A stretch of DNA of 56,908 nt from an uncultured Prevotellaceae bacterium (GTDB lineage: Bacteria; Bacteroidota; Bacteroidia; Bacteroidales; Bacteroidaceae), in NCBI GenBank assembly GCA_902762565.1, contig CACWOS010000034.1:1-56908 (forward strand), given 5' to 3'. Shown in pieces: positions 13,850 to 22,210 of this stretch. Below the pieces are notes generated by a model. That model was not told the DNA's origin. It searched no databases and saw only the letters and a list, made by a program, of their open reading frames with translations. The position numbers were made by a program, and so were the translations under genes. The stretch's first letter is position 1, and the number at the start of each line of letters is the position of its first letter.

Positions 13850-15559
13850 ATGGAATTAATCATCAACATTTTCTCGCTCGTCGGTTCGCTGGCTCTGTTC
13901 CTTTTTGGCATGAAGACGATGTCGGAAGGTCTGGAGAAGTTTGCGGGCGACCGCCTGCGCAGTATTCTGGCGGCGATGACTAAGAACCGCGTGATGGGTG
14001 TGTTGACGGGTATTCTCATCACAGCACTTATCCAGTCATCGAGTGCCACGACGGTGATGGTAGTTAGTTTTGTGAATGCCGGACTGATGACACTCGGCCA
14101 GTCGATTGGTGTCATCATGGGTGCCAACATTGGTACAACAGTGACAGCGTGGATAATCTCAGCCGTAGGATTCAAAGTAAATATTGCGGCATTTGCCATT
14201 CCCCTGCTGGCCATAGGAATGCCATTGATATTCAGCAATAAAGGTAATAGAAAGAGTATTGGAGAGTTTGTATTCGGCTTCTCTTTTCTGTTCATGGGTC
14301 TGGCATTCCTGCAGGAAGCGGCCACAGCGATGAACATTGGCGATATGGTAGCTAGCATGCTGTCCCATGTGCCGCAGGATTCGTTCCTTACCATACTGCT
14401 GTTCGTCATCGTTGGTGCACTGGTCACCATGATCGTTCAAGCTTCGGCAGCCACAATGGCCATCACGCTGATGCTCTTTGGCATGAACATCCCCGGCTTC
14501 GGATTCGAACAGGCAGCGGCATTGGCTATGGGTCAAAACATCGGAACGACTATCACGGCATTTATGGCCTCGCTCACTGCCAACACACAGGCTCGCCGTG
14601 CAGCTCTCGCCCACATGTTCTTCAATGTGTTTGGTGTCGTGGTGTTCCTCATAGTGTTCTATCCTGCCTGCGATGCCGTCAGTTGGTTTGTCGACAATGT
14701 GATGGGCGGCGGCAACGACCTCTTCAAACTATCGGCTTTCCACACCGCCTTCAACATCATCAACACGCTGCTGCTCATTGGTTTTGTCCGCCAGATAGAG
14801 ATGCTCGTATGCCGTGTGCTGCCGATGAAGGCCCAGGAGGAGGACTACCGCCTGAGGTTCATCAGCGGCGGTCTGCTATCAACGGCCGAACTCAGCATCA
14901 TGGAGGCCCAGAAGGAGATTCACCATTTTGCCGAGCGTTGCCAAAGGATGTTTACATTCGTACCAGAGTTAATGCAGATACAGGACGAGACGGAGTTCAA
15001 TAAGCTTTTCTCGCGCATCGGGAAATATGAGAACATCACCGACTCAATGGAGATGGAGATTGCCGCCTATCTAAACAAAGTGAGCGAGGGGCGCCTGTCG
15101 GATGCCTCGAAGACGCAGATTCAGAAGATGCTGCGTCAGATTACGGAACTGGAAAGCATCGGCGACTCAGTATATAATCTCGGTCGCACGCTGAACCGCC
15201 ACCGCATGCACTGTCAGGATGACTTTACGCCAGAGCAGACGCAGCACATGCAGACGATGCTCGGCCTCGTGGAGGGCTCGTTGCAGGAAATGATGAAGCA
15301 CATCGACCTGGATACACCAAAAACCAACATCACAAAATCTATCAATATAGAGCATGAGATCAACAACTACCGCAAGCAGCTGCGCAACCAGAACCTGCAC
15401 GATGTGAATGCCGGTCTCTATAGTTACCAGCTCGGTGTTTTCTACGTCGATTTCATTTCTGAGTGTGAGCGTTTGGCAGACTACGTGATGAACGTGGTAC
15501 AGGCAGGAAAAGGTCTAAGCGATGACTTTGGGGACAGGCCAAGAAATGGGCAAGGTTAA
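13850..15559 (+). CDS. Na/Pi cotransporter family protein with PhoU-like domain
   Basis: A 569-aa inner-membrane protein. The N-terminal 310 residues hold two inverted transporter repeats, each with the family's QSSSATT-type motif (QSSSATTVMVV near 62-72; QASAATMAITL near 197-207) and a GANIGTT/GQNIGTT segment. They predict sodium-driven phosphate uptake (or leakage control). From about residue 345 a helical PhoU-like domain follows (MEAQKEIHHFAERC..., ITELESIGDSVYNLGRTL). The gene is preceded by a candidate Pho box and its 3' end overlaps that of the convergent PhoR-like kinase gene by 4 bp. Regulation by phosphate limitation is inferred from the promoter and neighbours. Confidence 0.93.
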   Translation: MELIINIFSLVGSLALFLFGMKTMSEGLEKFAGDRLRSILAAMTKNRVMGVLTGILITALIQSSSATTVMVVSFVNAGLMTLGQSIGVIMGANIGTTVTAWIISAVGFKVNIAAFAIPLLAIGMPLIFSNKGNRKSIGEFVFGFSFLFMGLAFLQEAATAMNIGDMVASMLSHVPQDSFLTILLFVIVGALVTMIVQASAATMAITLMLFGMNIPGFGFEQAAALAMGQNIGTTITAFMASLTANTQARRAALAHMFFNVFGVVVFLIVFYPACDAVSWFVDNVMGGGNDLFKLSAFHTAFNIINTLLLIGFVRQIEMLVCRVLPMKAQEEDYRLRFISGGLLSTAELSIMEAQKEIHHFAERCQRMFTFVPELMQIQDETEFNKLFSRIGKYENITDSMEMEIAAYLNKVSEGRLSDASKTQIQKMLRQITELESIGDSVYNLGRTLNRHRMHCQDDFTPEQTQHMQTMLGLVEGSLQEMMKHIDLDTPKTNITKSINIEHEINNYRKQLRNQNLHDVNAGLYSYQLGVFYVDFISECERLADYVMNVVQAGKGLSDDFGDRPRNGQG

Positions 15560-17070
15560 AACCTCGCGAGGGTGAAACGGATGGTGAGTCCGCCGCCAGT
15601 CGTAAGTTGTGCAGTTGCTGTTCCTCCGTGGGCGGCAACTGCATTTTTCACGATGGCAAGGCCGAGGCCTGTTCCGCCAAGTTTGCGACTGCGCCCCTTG
15701 TCGATGCGGTAGAAACGTTCGAAGAGATGCTCGAGATGCTGCGGTTCTACGCCAGGGCCGTTGTCGCTGACCAGGAACTCGTAGAAATGACGACCTTCGG
15801 ATTCCGTCTCTTTGCAGACGATATCGAGACGTGAGGCACCTGTGGCGTAGGCAATGACATTGTCGATGAGGTTGCGGAAGATGCTGTAGAGAAGGCTTGC
15901 GTCGCCGAGGACTTCTATATGCCGGGGCACTTGGAGCGTAGGGGTGATGCCTTTGTCGTGGAGTTGCAGGGCTGTATCGTCGAGGGCACTCTGAATGACC
16001 TGCAGGACATTCACTTGATGATAATTCTCACGTGAATGCCTGTCATCCATTTCATCCAGTTTGGTGAGCGCACTCATGTCTTGCAACAGTTTGCTCATAC
16101 GCTCGCTCTGGGCATAGCAACGCTCTAAGAAGTGTTTCTTCTTGTCCTCGGGCATGTCTGGATGGTCGAGGATGCTCTCCAAGTAGCCGTGGATACTGGC
16201 AGCAGGGGTCTTTAGTTCGTGAGCGGCATTTTGCGTGAGTTGGCGTTTGATACGTATTTTTTCTTCTTCAGAATGACGAAGCTTCCAGTAGAGCATAATA
16301 ATGGTGTGACTGATGTCGCCCAACTCATCGTCGGGCAGACGTCGCTCCAGTTCGTGATCCAGTTCCTCACCCTCTTCAGCCTTGACGGCGAATTCGCGAA
16401 GATAACCGATATGCCGGCTGATACGACGAGTACTCAGGTAGAGCACGATGCCCAGCAGCAGGGTAAGGGCAACGGCAAAGTAAATGTAGGTGTTATCGGC
16501 CTGCAGCGATTGCGTCAACTCAGCAGAATAGGGTACGGCAGTACGCACGATGACGTTGCCAAAGCGGGTGGCAGAATAGAAGTAGGTCTCGTGGGTGGAT
16601 TGAGACAAACGCTTGATGTCGTAACCATTGCCATCATGCAGGGCCTGCTGGATTTCGGTTCGCTGAAGATGATTGCCTAGCGAATCCACTTGTGGCTCGT
16701 AGCTGTCAAGGACAACTCGCCCGTTCTTGTCTATAATAGAAACGCGAAGGCCTTCCATGCTGTGCCGCGCTACATAGTCGCGAAACAAACGGATGCTTGT
16801 GAGGCTGTCCTCGCCCAACGTCTGTACCATCTCGTAGTTGTACATCTGCAGTCGCGAATGAAGGATGTCAATCTTGTACTCCTTCTCGCGCTGATACTGA
16901 TATACACTGAAGCAGACGGCGAAGAGCAGGAAAACACCGCCAATGCTGAGCAATAGATTGCGCTGGAACGATTTACTTTTCGCCTCCGGCGCAAAATGCT
17001 CACGCTCGGCAGAGCTCAAACGAGTTTGGTTCTGCTCTCGCTTAATCTCATCTTTCAAAGCAGTAGCCAT
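15556..17070 (-). CDS. phoR: PhoR-like sensor histidine kinase
   Basis: A 504-aa membrane kinase. Two membrane segments (about 38-57 and 196-213) enclose a periplasmic sensor region. A HAMP-like linker follows, then the H-box HELKTPAASIHGYLE with His about 284, the N-box NLIDNVIAYA, the G1 box DNGPGV and the G2 box GGTGLGLAIVKNAV. It should phosphorylate the PhoB-like regulator, whose gene overlaps its start by 23 bp. The cytosolic N-terminus (residues about 7-30, KREQNQTRLSSAEREH) is encoded by a dispersed repeat element, an unusual feature. The phosphate role is inferred from the convergent cotransporter and the shared promoter pattern. Confidence 0.88.
   Translation of the reverse strand: MATALKDEIKREQNQTRLSSAEREHFAPEAKSKSFQRNLLLSIGGVFLLFAVCFSVYQYQREKEYKIDILHSRLQMYNYEMVQTLGEDSLTSIRLFRDYVARHSMEGLRVSIIDKNGRVVLDSYEPQVDSLGNHLQRTEIQQALHDGNGYDIKRLSQSTHETYFYSATRFGNVIVRTAVPYSAELTQSLQADNTYIYFAVALTLLLGIVLYLSTRRISRHIGYLREFAVKAEEGEELDHELERRLPDDELGDISHTIIMLYWKLRHSEEEKIRIKRQLTQNAAHELKTPAASIHGYLESILDHPDMPEDKKKHFLERCYAQSERMSKLLQDMSALTKLDEMDDRHSRENYHQVNVLQVIQSALDDTALQLHDKGITPTLQVPRHIEVLGDASLLYSIFRNLIDNVIAYATGASRLDIVCKETESEGRHFYEFLVSDNGPGVEPQHLEHLFERFYRIDKGRSRKLGGTGLGLAIVKNAVAAHGGTATAQLTTGGGLTIRFTLARF
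16998..17047 (-). repeat. Variable-palindrome dispersed element, copy B (inside phoR)
   Basis: On the minus strand: GATTAAGCGAGAGCAGAA, a CAAACTCGTTTG centre, then CTGCCGAGCGTGAGC. It lies wholly within codons about 8-25 of the kinase gene and shares its ends with the intergenic copies. Confidence 0.7.
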
Positions 17071-17737
17071 AGCCTACACGTGTTTTAATATGTTTACCAT
17101 AGCGGCCAATTTTCTTGCGCAGTCGGGTGATGTTCACGTCCACCGTACGGTCAAGCACCAGCACGTCCTGCGGCCAGCAGTATTTCAGCAGATCTTCGCG
17201 CGAAAAAACCTTCCCAGGGTGTTGTAACAAGAGTGACAGCAGTTCATATTCCAACTTGGTGAGCGAAAGATTCTGGCCATCAAGTGTGGCCGTCTTTGCA
17301 TTATGGTCAAGTGTAATGCCTTCGTAGCATATTTTGTTATCAGTGGTAATGATGGTTTGCTGGAGTTGCGGCTGAGACGATCGCCTGAGCACCGCTCTCA
17401 CTCTGGCTTTCACCTCTTTCATACTCAACGGCTTGGCGATGTAGTCATCAGCCCCAATGTTCAGCCCCTTTACCAGATTGTCCTCGCTGTCGAGTGCCGT
17501 GATGAAGATGATGGGAATCTGCGCTGTCGCCGTATTGTCCTTCAATCGCCGAGCCATCTGGAAACCTGACATCTCGCCCATCATCACATCCAGCAGAATC
17601 AGCCCAAACTCCTGTAGGGGTAGTCCGAGTGCTTCTTCTGCCGAATTGGCGGTCACTACCTCATACCCCTCTGTTTCGAGGTTGTATTGCAGTATCTCGC
17701 AGATGTCCTGTTCATCATCGACAACAAGAATTCTCAT
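17048..17737 (-). CDS. phoB: PhoB-like response regulator (OmpR family)
   Basis: A 229-aa two-domain regulator. The receiver domain has the acidic pair DDE (7-9), the phospho-acceptor Asp about 50 (LILLDVMM), Thr about 80 and Lys about 102 (IAKPLS). A C-terminal winged-helix domain runs from about residue 130 (KLEYELLSLLLQHPGKVFSREDLLKYCW... and VDVNITRLRKKIG). It is co-transcribed with the downstream kinase. Its own promoter carries 11-bp-period sites like those of the cotransporter, which suggests autoregulation. Which signal it answers to is inferred from context. Confidence 0.9.
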   Translation of the reverse strand: MRILVVDDEQDICEILQYNLETEGYEVVTANSAEEALGLPLQEFGLILLDVMMGEMSGFQMARRLKDNTATAQIPIIFITALDSEDNLVKGLNIGADDYIAKPLSMKEVKARVRAVLRRSSQPQLQQTIITTDNKICYEGITLDHNAKTATLDGQNLSLTKLEYELLSLLLQHPGKVFSREDLLKYCWPQDVLVLDRTVDVNITRLRKKIGRYGKHIKTRVGYGYCFER

Positions 17738-17760
17738 AAATCAAGTACCTTTTTGGGGTG

Positions 17761-17818
17761 CAAATATAGTGATAATTGCTTAGAAATAAGAATGACTGGT
17801 ATTACAATGTCGTTACAA
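17761..17818 (-). promoter_or_regulatory. phoB promoter with Pho-box-like repeats
   Basis: On the minus strand, TTGTAAC (17818-17812) and TTGTAAT (17807-17801) are 11 bp apart. The next two register positions hold GTCATTC and TTCTAAG. Ten bp after the fourth comes the -7 element TATATTTG (17768-17761). The spacing equals that at the cotransporter promoter, although the proximal two sites are degenerate. Confidence 0.55.
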
Positions 17819-17836
17819 TCTTCCATAAACGTAGTG

Positions 17837-18391
17837 TCATAGAGTCTTTATAACTTTGCAGGGGTTGCCTACTGCAATAGAGTTCGAAGGAATATCTTTC
17901 GTCACGACGCTACCAGCACCGATGGTTACGTTATCACCGATGGTTACACCTGGCAGGATGGTCACACTGCCGCCAATCCACACATTATCGCCGATGATGA
18001 CTGATTCTGCCCACTCTCTACGGCTGTTGCGCTCTACGGGGTCAGTACTGTGACAGGCTGTGTATATGCTGACATTCGGGCCGATAAAGCAGTCGTCACC
18101 AATGGTGACTGGGGCTTCGTCGAGCACAGTAAAATTGAAGTTGGCAAAGAACCGCTTGCCCACACTAATCTGCTTACCGTAGTCGCAGTAGAAGGGTTGG
18201 ATAATCAATATCTCATCGTCGGCGATGTGTCCCAAGAGACCCTTCAGGATCTCCCTTGCCTTCTGCTTCTCCGACGGGCGCAACAGGTTATAGTCGTGGA
18301 TTATCTCCTTCACTTCCGTCAACTCTTCAATCAGCTGCGGGTCAACGGCGGAATAAATCTCGCCCGCCAACATCTTTTCTTTTTCTATCAT
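17837..18391 (-). CDS. Sugar O-acetyltransferase, maltose/galactoside type
   Basis: A 184-aa hexapeptide-repeat enzyme that moves acetyl from acetyl-CoA to a sugar hydroxyl. The N-terminal MLAGEIYSAVDPQLIEEL is the Mac domain of Maa/NodL/LacA enzymes. The left-handed beta-helix shows repeated [IV]G turns: VTIGDDCFIGPNVSIYTACH with the catalytic His, then VWIGGSVTILPGVTIG and SVVTKDIPSNSIAVGNPCKVIK. The ATG follows an AraC remnant by 1 bp. The natural acceptor is not predictable. Confidence 0.92.
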   Translation of the reverse strand: MIEKEKMLAGEIYSAVDPQLIEELTEVKEIIHDYNLLRPSEKQKAREILKGLLGHIADDEILIIQPFYCDYGKQISVGKRFFANFNFTVLDEAPVTIGDDCFIGPNVSIYTACHSTDPVERNSRREWAESVIIGDNVWIGGSVTILPGVTIGDNVTIGAGSVVTKDIPSNSIAVGNPCKVIKTL

Positions 18392-18392
18392 A

Positions 18393-18521
18393 TCATTCTC
18401 GTTTTCTAAATTCTTTTGGAGTTATTTGAAACATGCGCTTGAATATGCGGCAGAAATGGGGCACATCGTTGAATCCGCATTTGTAACAGACCTGCTGGAT
18501 GGTGAGCGAAGAATGCCCGTT
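18393..18521 (-). pseudogene. AraC-family regulator, C-terminal remnant
   Basis: About 42 codons encode the second helix-turn-helix of an AraC regulator: SLTIQQVCYKCGFNDV, then PHFCRIFKRMFQITPKEFRKRE and a stop. The stop lies 1 bp before the acetyltransferase ATG. There is no start codon and the rest of the gene is missing, so it now serves only as the leader of the acetyltransferase transcript. Confidence 0.75.
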
Positions 18522-18540
18522 TCCTGCTGATTTTACGATG

Positions 18541-18548
18541 CAAAGGTA
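18541..18548 (-). promoter_or_regulatory. -7 element upstream of the AraC remnant and acetyltransferase
   Basis: TACCTTTG on the minus strand is an exact TAnnTTTG match. It sits just before the truncated AraC reading frame, so it would give a leader of about 150 nt. Confidence 0.45.
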
Positions 18549-18748
18549 ATATAAAATCGGCAACAAACCACAATTATTGCCGAAATTATGTCCTTGTGAA
18601 AGAAAAATCTGATTATTTCATTTGTACTCTATTAGTTCCTTCACCTCACAGCCTTGAACTCCGTTCGAGCCTGCTCACGTTGATTTCATCGAGTTCCGTC
18701 ACGACTCGGGATAGTCCAAGCAAGCTTGGCTCTCCACTCGCTGCTCCG
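18549..18748. repeat. Repeat-derived filler after the truncated phosphatidyltransferase
   Basis: The stretch contains TCGAGCCTGCTCACGTT (18665-18681), shared with 13127-13143, and further GACTCGG- and GCTCTCC-type blocks. No gene is visible. Confidence 0.45.
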
Positions 18749-19015
18749 TCACTTCGGCAGGAGTTTCCATGCGCAGCACGCTACGAAGCAGATGTCTGCC
18801 ACGCTATCCAGCAATGCTCCCGTTTTGGTGACGCACTTTAGTTTTCTAGCCAGCCATCCGTCGGCTATGTCGCTGATGCCGCAGAGCCCATGGATGAGCC
18901 AAAACACCACACTCGTCACATCACAAAGGAGCAGACCTAAAGAGCCTGCAATCCTAAGCAGCGTTATGTTGTTCGGCAACTGAGTCATCTTACTAAATAC
19001 TCCATAAAAACACAT
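18749..19015 (-). pseudogene. CDP-alcohol phosphatidyltransferase, truncated
   Basis: An 88-aa ORF with the start of the family fold (MTQLPNNITLLRIAGSLGLLL) and the catalytic signature DIADGWLARKLKCVTKTGALLD..AD, i.e. the DGxxAR-x8-G-x3-D-x3-D pattern of phospholipid-synthesis enzymes. Full-length members have about 180-200 residues with four or more further membrane helices; here the frame stops right after the signature, where repeat-like DNA begins. It starts 3 bp after the GNAT gene (an ATG 27 bp further in is also possible). It is probably inactive. Confidence 0.7.
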
Positions 19016-19018
19016 GCT

Positions 19019-19900
19019 TCATTTTCTCCATCGTTTCAGTATCGGGAAGAAGCCACGCATCATCTGCTTGTACTCATCTTTAGTCATGGGTTTGGGCATG
19101 TTCTTGTTTACCTCGTCGATAAACTGCAAGCAGTGCTCAATCATCTCGTCCATTGTACATTCCTGAAGGAATTTGCCGTCCTTGTAGCAGTACTGGCAGT
19201 AGTCGAAGTTCGTGCTGCCGTCGGCATTCGTGCCGCAGTCCTCGATACGGGTCAACGGCATACCGCAACTCTGACAGAACTGAGGTAGCTGACCCACTTG
19301 GAATGCTTTCTCTTTCTTGGGAAAGGTGGCTTCGTAGACCTCAAAAGCCTCGGGATTCTCGTCGGCAACAAAATAGCCCTTGGGCGGGCAGTAAGTTCCC
19401 TCACGATTGCCCCAATAGCCAGGTATCAGTTCTTGGGCGAGGAAATACGGAACCTCTGACTCTCGCGGTTCTGCATGATAGTGAATTTTCATCTTGCTGG
19501 CAAGGTCGAAGCCTGCATGACGGTAGAATTCGATATTGCCCTCCATCTGCAGAAGACCAATTCCCATCTCCTTGGCTTTCTCTATCGCATATTGCAGCAA
19601 CTTCAAGCCATAACCCTTGCGCTTGTAGTCAGGATGAATGCTGATTGGGCCGAATGTCCAAGAAGGGAACAGCGTTCCATCGTCAAGCGTAATCTCTGCT
19701 TTGGAAAACATCACATGGCCGATGATCATGCTATCCTCTTCCATCACATAGTCGAGCTCTGGGATGAAGTCGGGGTTTGTTCTATACTGATTAAGTACGT
19801 AATGCTCTGTGCATCCAGGACGATAGACATTCCAGAATGCCTCTCGAGTCAGGTTCTCTACCTCACGATAATCTTTTGGTTGTTCTAAACGGATAATCAT
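19019..19900 (-). CDS. GNAT acetyltransferase fused to a zinc-ribbon domain
   Basis: A 293-aa protein. Residues about 1-150 are a GNAT N-acetyltransferase (IGHVMFSKAEI..., FGPISIHPDYKRKGYGLKLLQYAIEKAKEMG with the acetyl-CoA loop). Residues about 205-255 are a zinc ribbon, CQSCGMPL, CGTNADGSTNFDYCQYC and YKDGKFLQECT, a domain seen in small stand-alone proteins. The start at 19900 is chosen over an upstream ATG at 19999 because the fold begins here and a TATCTTTG promoter lies between them. The substrate is unknown. Confidence 0.85.
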   Translation of the reverse strand: MIIRLEQPKDYREVENLTREAFWNVYRPGCTEHYVLNQYRTNPDFIPELDYVMEEDSMIIGHVMFSKAEITLDDGTLFPSWTFGPISIHPDYKRKGYGLKLLQYAIEKAKEMGIGLLQMEGNIEFYRHAGFDLASKMKIHYHAEPRESEVPYFLAQELIPGYWGNREGTYCPPKGYFVADENPEAFEVYEATFPKKEKAFQVGQLPQFCQSCGMPLTRIEDCGTNADGSTNFDYCQYCYKDGKFLQECTMDEMIEHCLQFIDEVNKNMPKPMTKDEYKQMMRGFFPILKRWRK

Positions 19901-19928
19901 TTCTTTTGTCTTTTTCTGTTTGACGATA

Positions 19929-19936
19929 CAAAGATA
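19929..19936 (-). promoter_or_regulatory. -7 element for the GNAT gene
   Basis: TATCTTTG (minus strand) fits TAnnTTTG and lies 28 bp before the ATG, which fixes the start choice. Confidence 0.5.
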
Positions 19937-19967
19937 CAAATTGTTGCAGAAACTTACAAATATTTCG

Positions 19968-22178
19968 TCACATTCTCGCCTTCTGCTTCTCGCCAGCACC
20001 AGAGCCGCGGTACTTCGAGCGGGCCTCGTTGAACTTCCAAGTAAGGTCGAGCACGAAAGTGCGACGGGCGGGGTTGAATGTGGTCAGCTCACGGATACCG
20101 TAGATGACGGCCTCGGTCTTGTTGGTGTTCAAAACATCGACGCAGCGGAGGTCGGCGGTCAGCTGTCCGAGGCGGCGGAGGTTGAAGTCTCGCTGCACGC
20201 CGAGTGTGAGGTCGAAGCGCTGGGCGGTGATGCTGAAGTTGTTGTAGTCGCCCTTCGTGGCCCACTGGGCATTGGCACTCAGGCGGAAGCTGAGGGGAAG
20301 TTCGATGTCGTTATTCCAGATGAGCGTGACATATGGGTCGTTGAGGGTCTTGATGGTGCCGTTGGCCGTCGGCGTCTTGTAATTTTGGAAGACGGTGAAC
20401 GCATACCACATGGGGTGCCATGAACAGTTGAAAGTGGAGAGTTTAAAGTTGATAGTGGGGCGTGCGGAGAGGCTCAACGAGAGCTGGTTGTAGTCCTCCT
20501 CGCTATTGATGGGACGGACGAGGCTGATGAGCGGATCCGTGCTACCGGGGAAAGGCTCGGTGGACATGGTCTCGCTGTTCTTCCAGCGGCCATAGTTGAC
20601 GGTCAGGTTCGCCCATTGATAGGCTGCGTTGAGCACGAGGCTGTGCGTGTAGGTTGGCAGCAGATAGGGGTTGCCGCTTTGGTAGGTGTAGCGGTTGACG
20701 TAGATGGTCGAACTGGTCAGGCTTGAGTAGGCCGGCCGCTGGATGTCGCGACGGTATGACAGGCTCAGTTGCATCTTTCCGATGGGAGCGGAGAGGGTAG
20801 CGGTAGGGAACCAGTCGCCGTAGTCGCGGCACACCTCGTCCTCTCTCACACCGAAGTTGAAGTAGTCGTTCGTCAGGTGCTCGTAGCGCAGGCCAGCCTG
20901 GGCAAATACCTTGCCGAACTGACGGCCGTACTCGACGAAACCAGCTGACGACTTCTCGTTAATCTCCGTGTCGGTGGCTTTCACGGGCACATAGTCGGAG
21001 GCCAGAAATGTGTAGGCATCCGTGCGGTGGTTGTAGCTGTACTCGCCGCCAACGGAGAGGTTGCCCTTCAATATGGGGTAGCTGAAGATAAGCTTCGAGG
21101 CCCAGAAATTGTTGCCGCTGTTGGTATTGCTCTCGATGGTGCGTTGAGTTTGTTGTTGTGGCACAGCAACAGACTGAACAGCCGTCGTCTGTTCCGTGGT
21201 GCTGCCTGGCGTCTTGGTGTCATCGAAGAGACCGTCGATATTGAGGTCGATACCCAGCTGGCCTACCTTGCCGTTATAATAGGCATTGAAGATATGCTTG
21301 CTGAATTTCTCATCCTGCCAGATGCGGCTCTCAGAATGCTCGTCAAATTTGTCGTTCACATAGTTGTCTGTATAAAAATGACTGTTGAAATCGGTGCTTG
21401 GATGGCGGTCGTATTTGTAGAAGGCACCAAAGCTGTGATTCTCATCGACCATATAGTTTACTTGCAACTGTGGTGACAACCCCTTCCAGACACTTTTCGA
21501 TTCCTGCGAGTTGACATTCTTGTAATAGTCGTTTCCCACGAAATAGGTGAGCTCGTGCTCCTGTAATGACTTTGCATGACCATAGCGCCCTGCCCATAGC
21601 GATGCTGTGATGTCGAGACCACCCGTGCGGTAGTTTACATCGAGGTTGTTGGTCAGCGTGTGGCCGTACTGATACATGCCGTCAATATAGTCTTGGAAAC
21701 TGAAGCCTTCGCCCTGCGCCTTCTTCAGCGTGATGCGCACGACGGCCCTTGTTGAAGCTGCATAGCGGGCACCTGGGTTCTGCACCACATCGACATGCTG
21801 AATCTGGTCGGAGCGCAGGCGCGAGAGTTCCTTCATGTCCTGCACCCGTCGGCCATTGATATACACATCGGCATCGCCACGGCCCAGCACCTTCACGCCG
21901 CCGTCGCGCTCAGCCTCCAACGAAGGAATCTTCGACAGGGCATCAGAGACGGTTCCGGCCTTCTCCAGTATCGTACCTGCGACCCTTGTTCTCATAGCAT
22001 CGCCTTTAACGCGCGTCTTGGGCAGGCGTCCCTTTACCACTACGCCACTCAATTCCTGCGTCTGGTTGAACCACATTGTCGAGTCCGTCGAAATGCTGTC
22101 GTTCGATTGAGCGAACGTCATCATTGTCATCATCGTTGCAGCCAACAGTGCTGTTATCCTGAAAACATTCTTTTTCAT
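19968..22178 (-). CDS. TonB-dependent-receptor-type outer-membrane beta-barrel protein
   Basis: A 736-aa outer-membrane protein. A signal peptide (MKKNVFRITALLAATMMTMMTFAQ) is followed by a plug domain (about 55-150: GTVSDALSKIPSLEAERDGG, VKVLGRGDADVYINGRRV, VDVVQNPGARYAAS) and a barrel with many alternating strands. The usual carboxypeptidase-like N-terminal domain of SusC-type receptors is absent; the barrel is like the OMP_b-brl_3 group. It starts 32 bp after the LiaF-like gene on the same strand, across an AATTCTT repeat. The ligand is unknown. Confidence 0.88.
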   Translation of the reverse strand: MKKNVFRITALLAATMMTMMTFAQSNDSISTDSTMWFNQTQELSGVVVKGRLPKTRVKGDAMRTRVAGTILEKAGTVSDALSKIPSLEAERDGGVKVLGRGDADVYINGRRVQDMKELSRLRSDQIQHVDVVQNPGARYAASTRAVVRITLKKAQGEGFSFQDYIDGMYQYGHTLTNNLDVNYRTGGLDITASLWAGRYGHAKSLQEHELTYFVGNDYYKNVNSQESKSVWKGLSPQLQVNYMVDENHSFGAFYKYDRHPSTDFNSHFYTDNYVNDKFDEHSESRIWQDEKFSKHIFNAYYNGKVGQLGIDLNIDGLFDDTKTPGSTTEQTTAVQSVAVPQQQTQRTIESNTNSGNNFWASKLIFSYPILKGNLSVGGEYSYNHRTDAYTFLASDYVPVKATDTEINEKSSAGFVEYGRQFGKVFAQAGLRYEHLTNDYFNFGVREDEVCRDYGDWFPTATLSAPIGKMQLSLSYRRDIQRPAYSSLTSSTIYVNRYTYQSGNPYLLPTYTHSLVLNAAYQWANLTVNYGRWKNSETMSTEPFPGSTDPLISLVRPINSEEDYNQLSLSLSARPTINFKLSTFNCSWHPMWYAFTVFQNYKTPTANGTIKTLNDPYVTLIWNNDIELPLSFRLSANAQWATKGDYNNFSITAQRFDLTLGVQRDFNLRRLGQLTADLRCVDVLNTNKTEAVIYGIRELTTFNPARRTFVLDLTWKFNEARSKYRGSGAGEKQKARM

Positions 22179-22210
22179 ACCCTTAATTCTTAATTCTTAA
22201 CTCTTAATTC
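22179..22210. repeat. TTAATTCTTAA-type short tandem repeat
   Basis: Four to five copies of (T)TAATTCT or TTAACTCT fill the gap between the LiaF-like and receptor genes. The same kind of AT-rich spacer is found before several start codons in this window. Confidence 0.5.
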
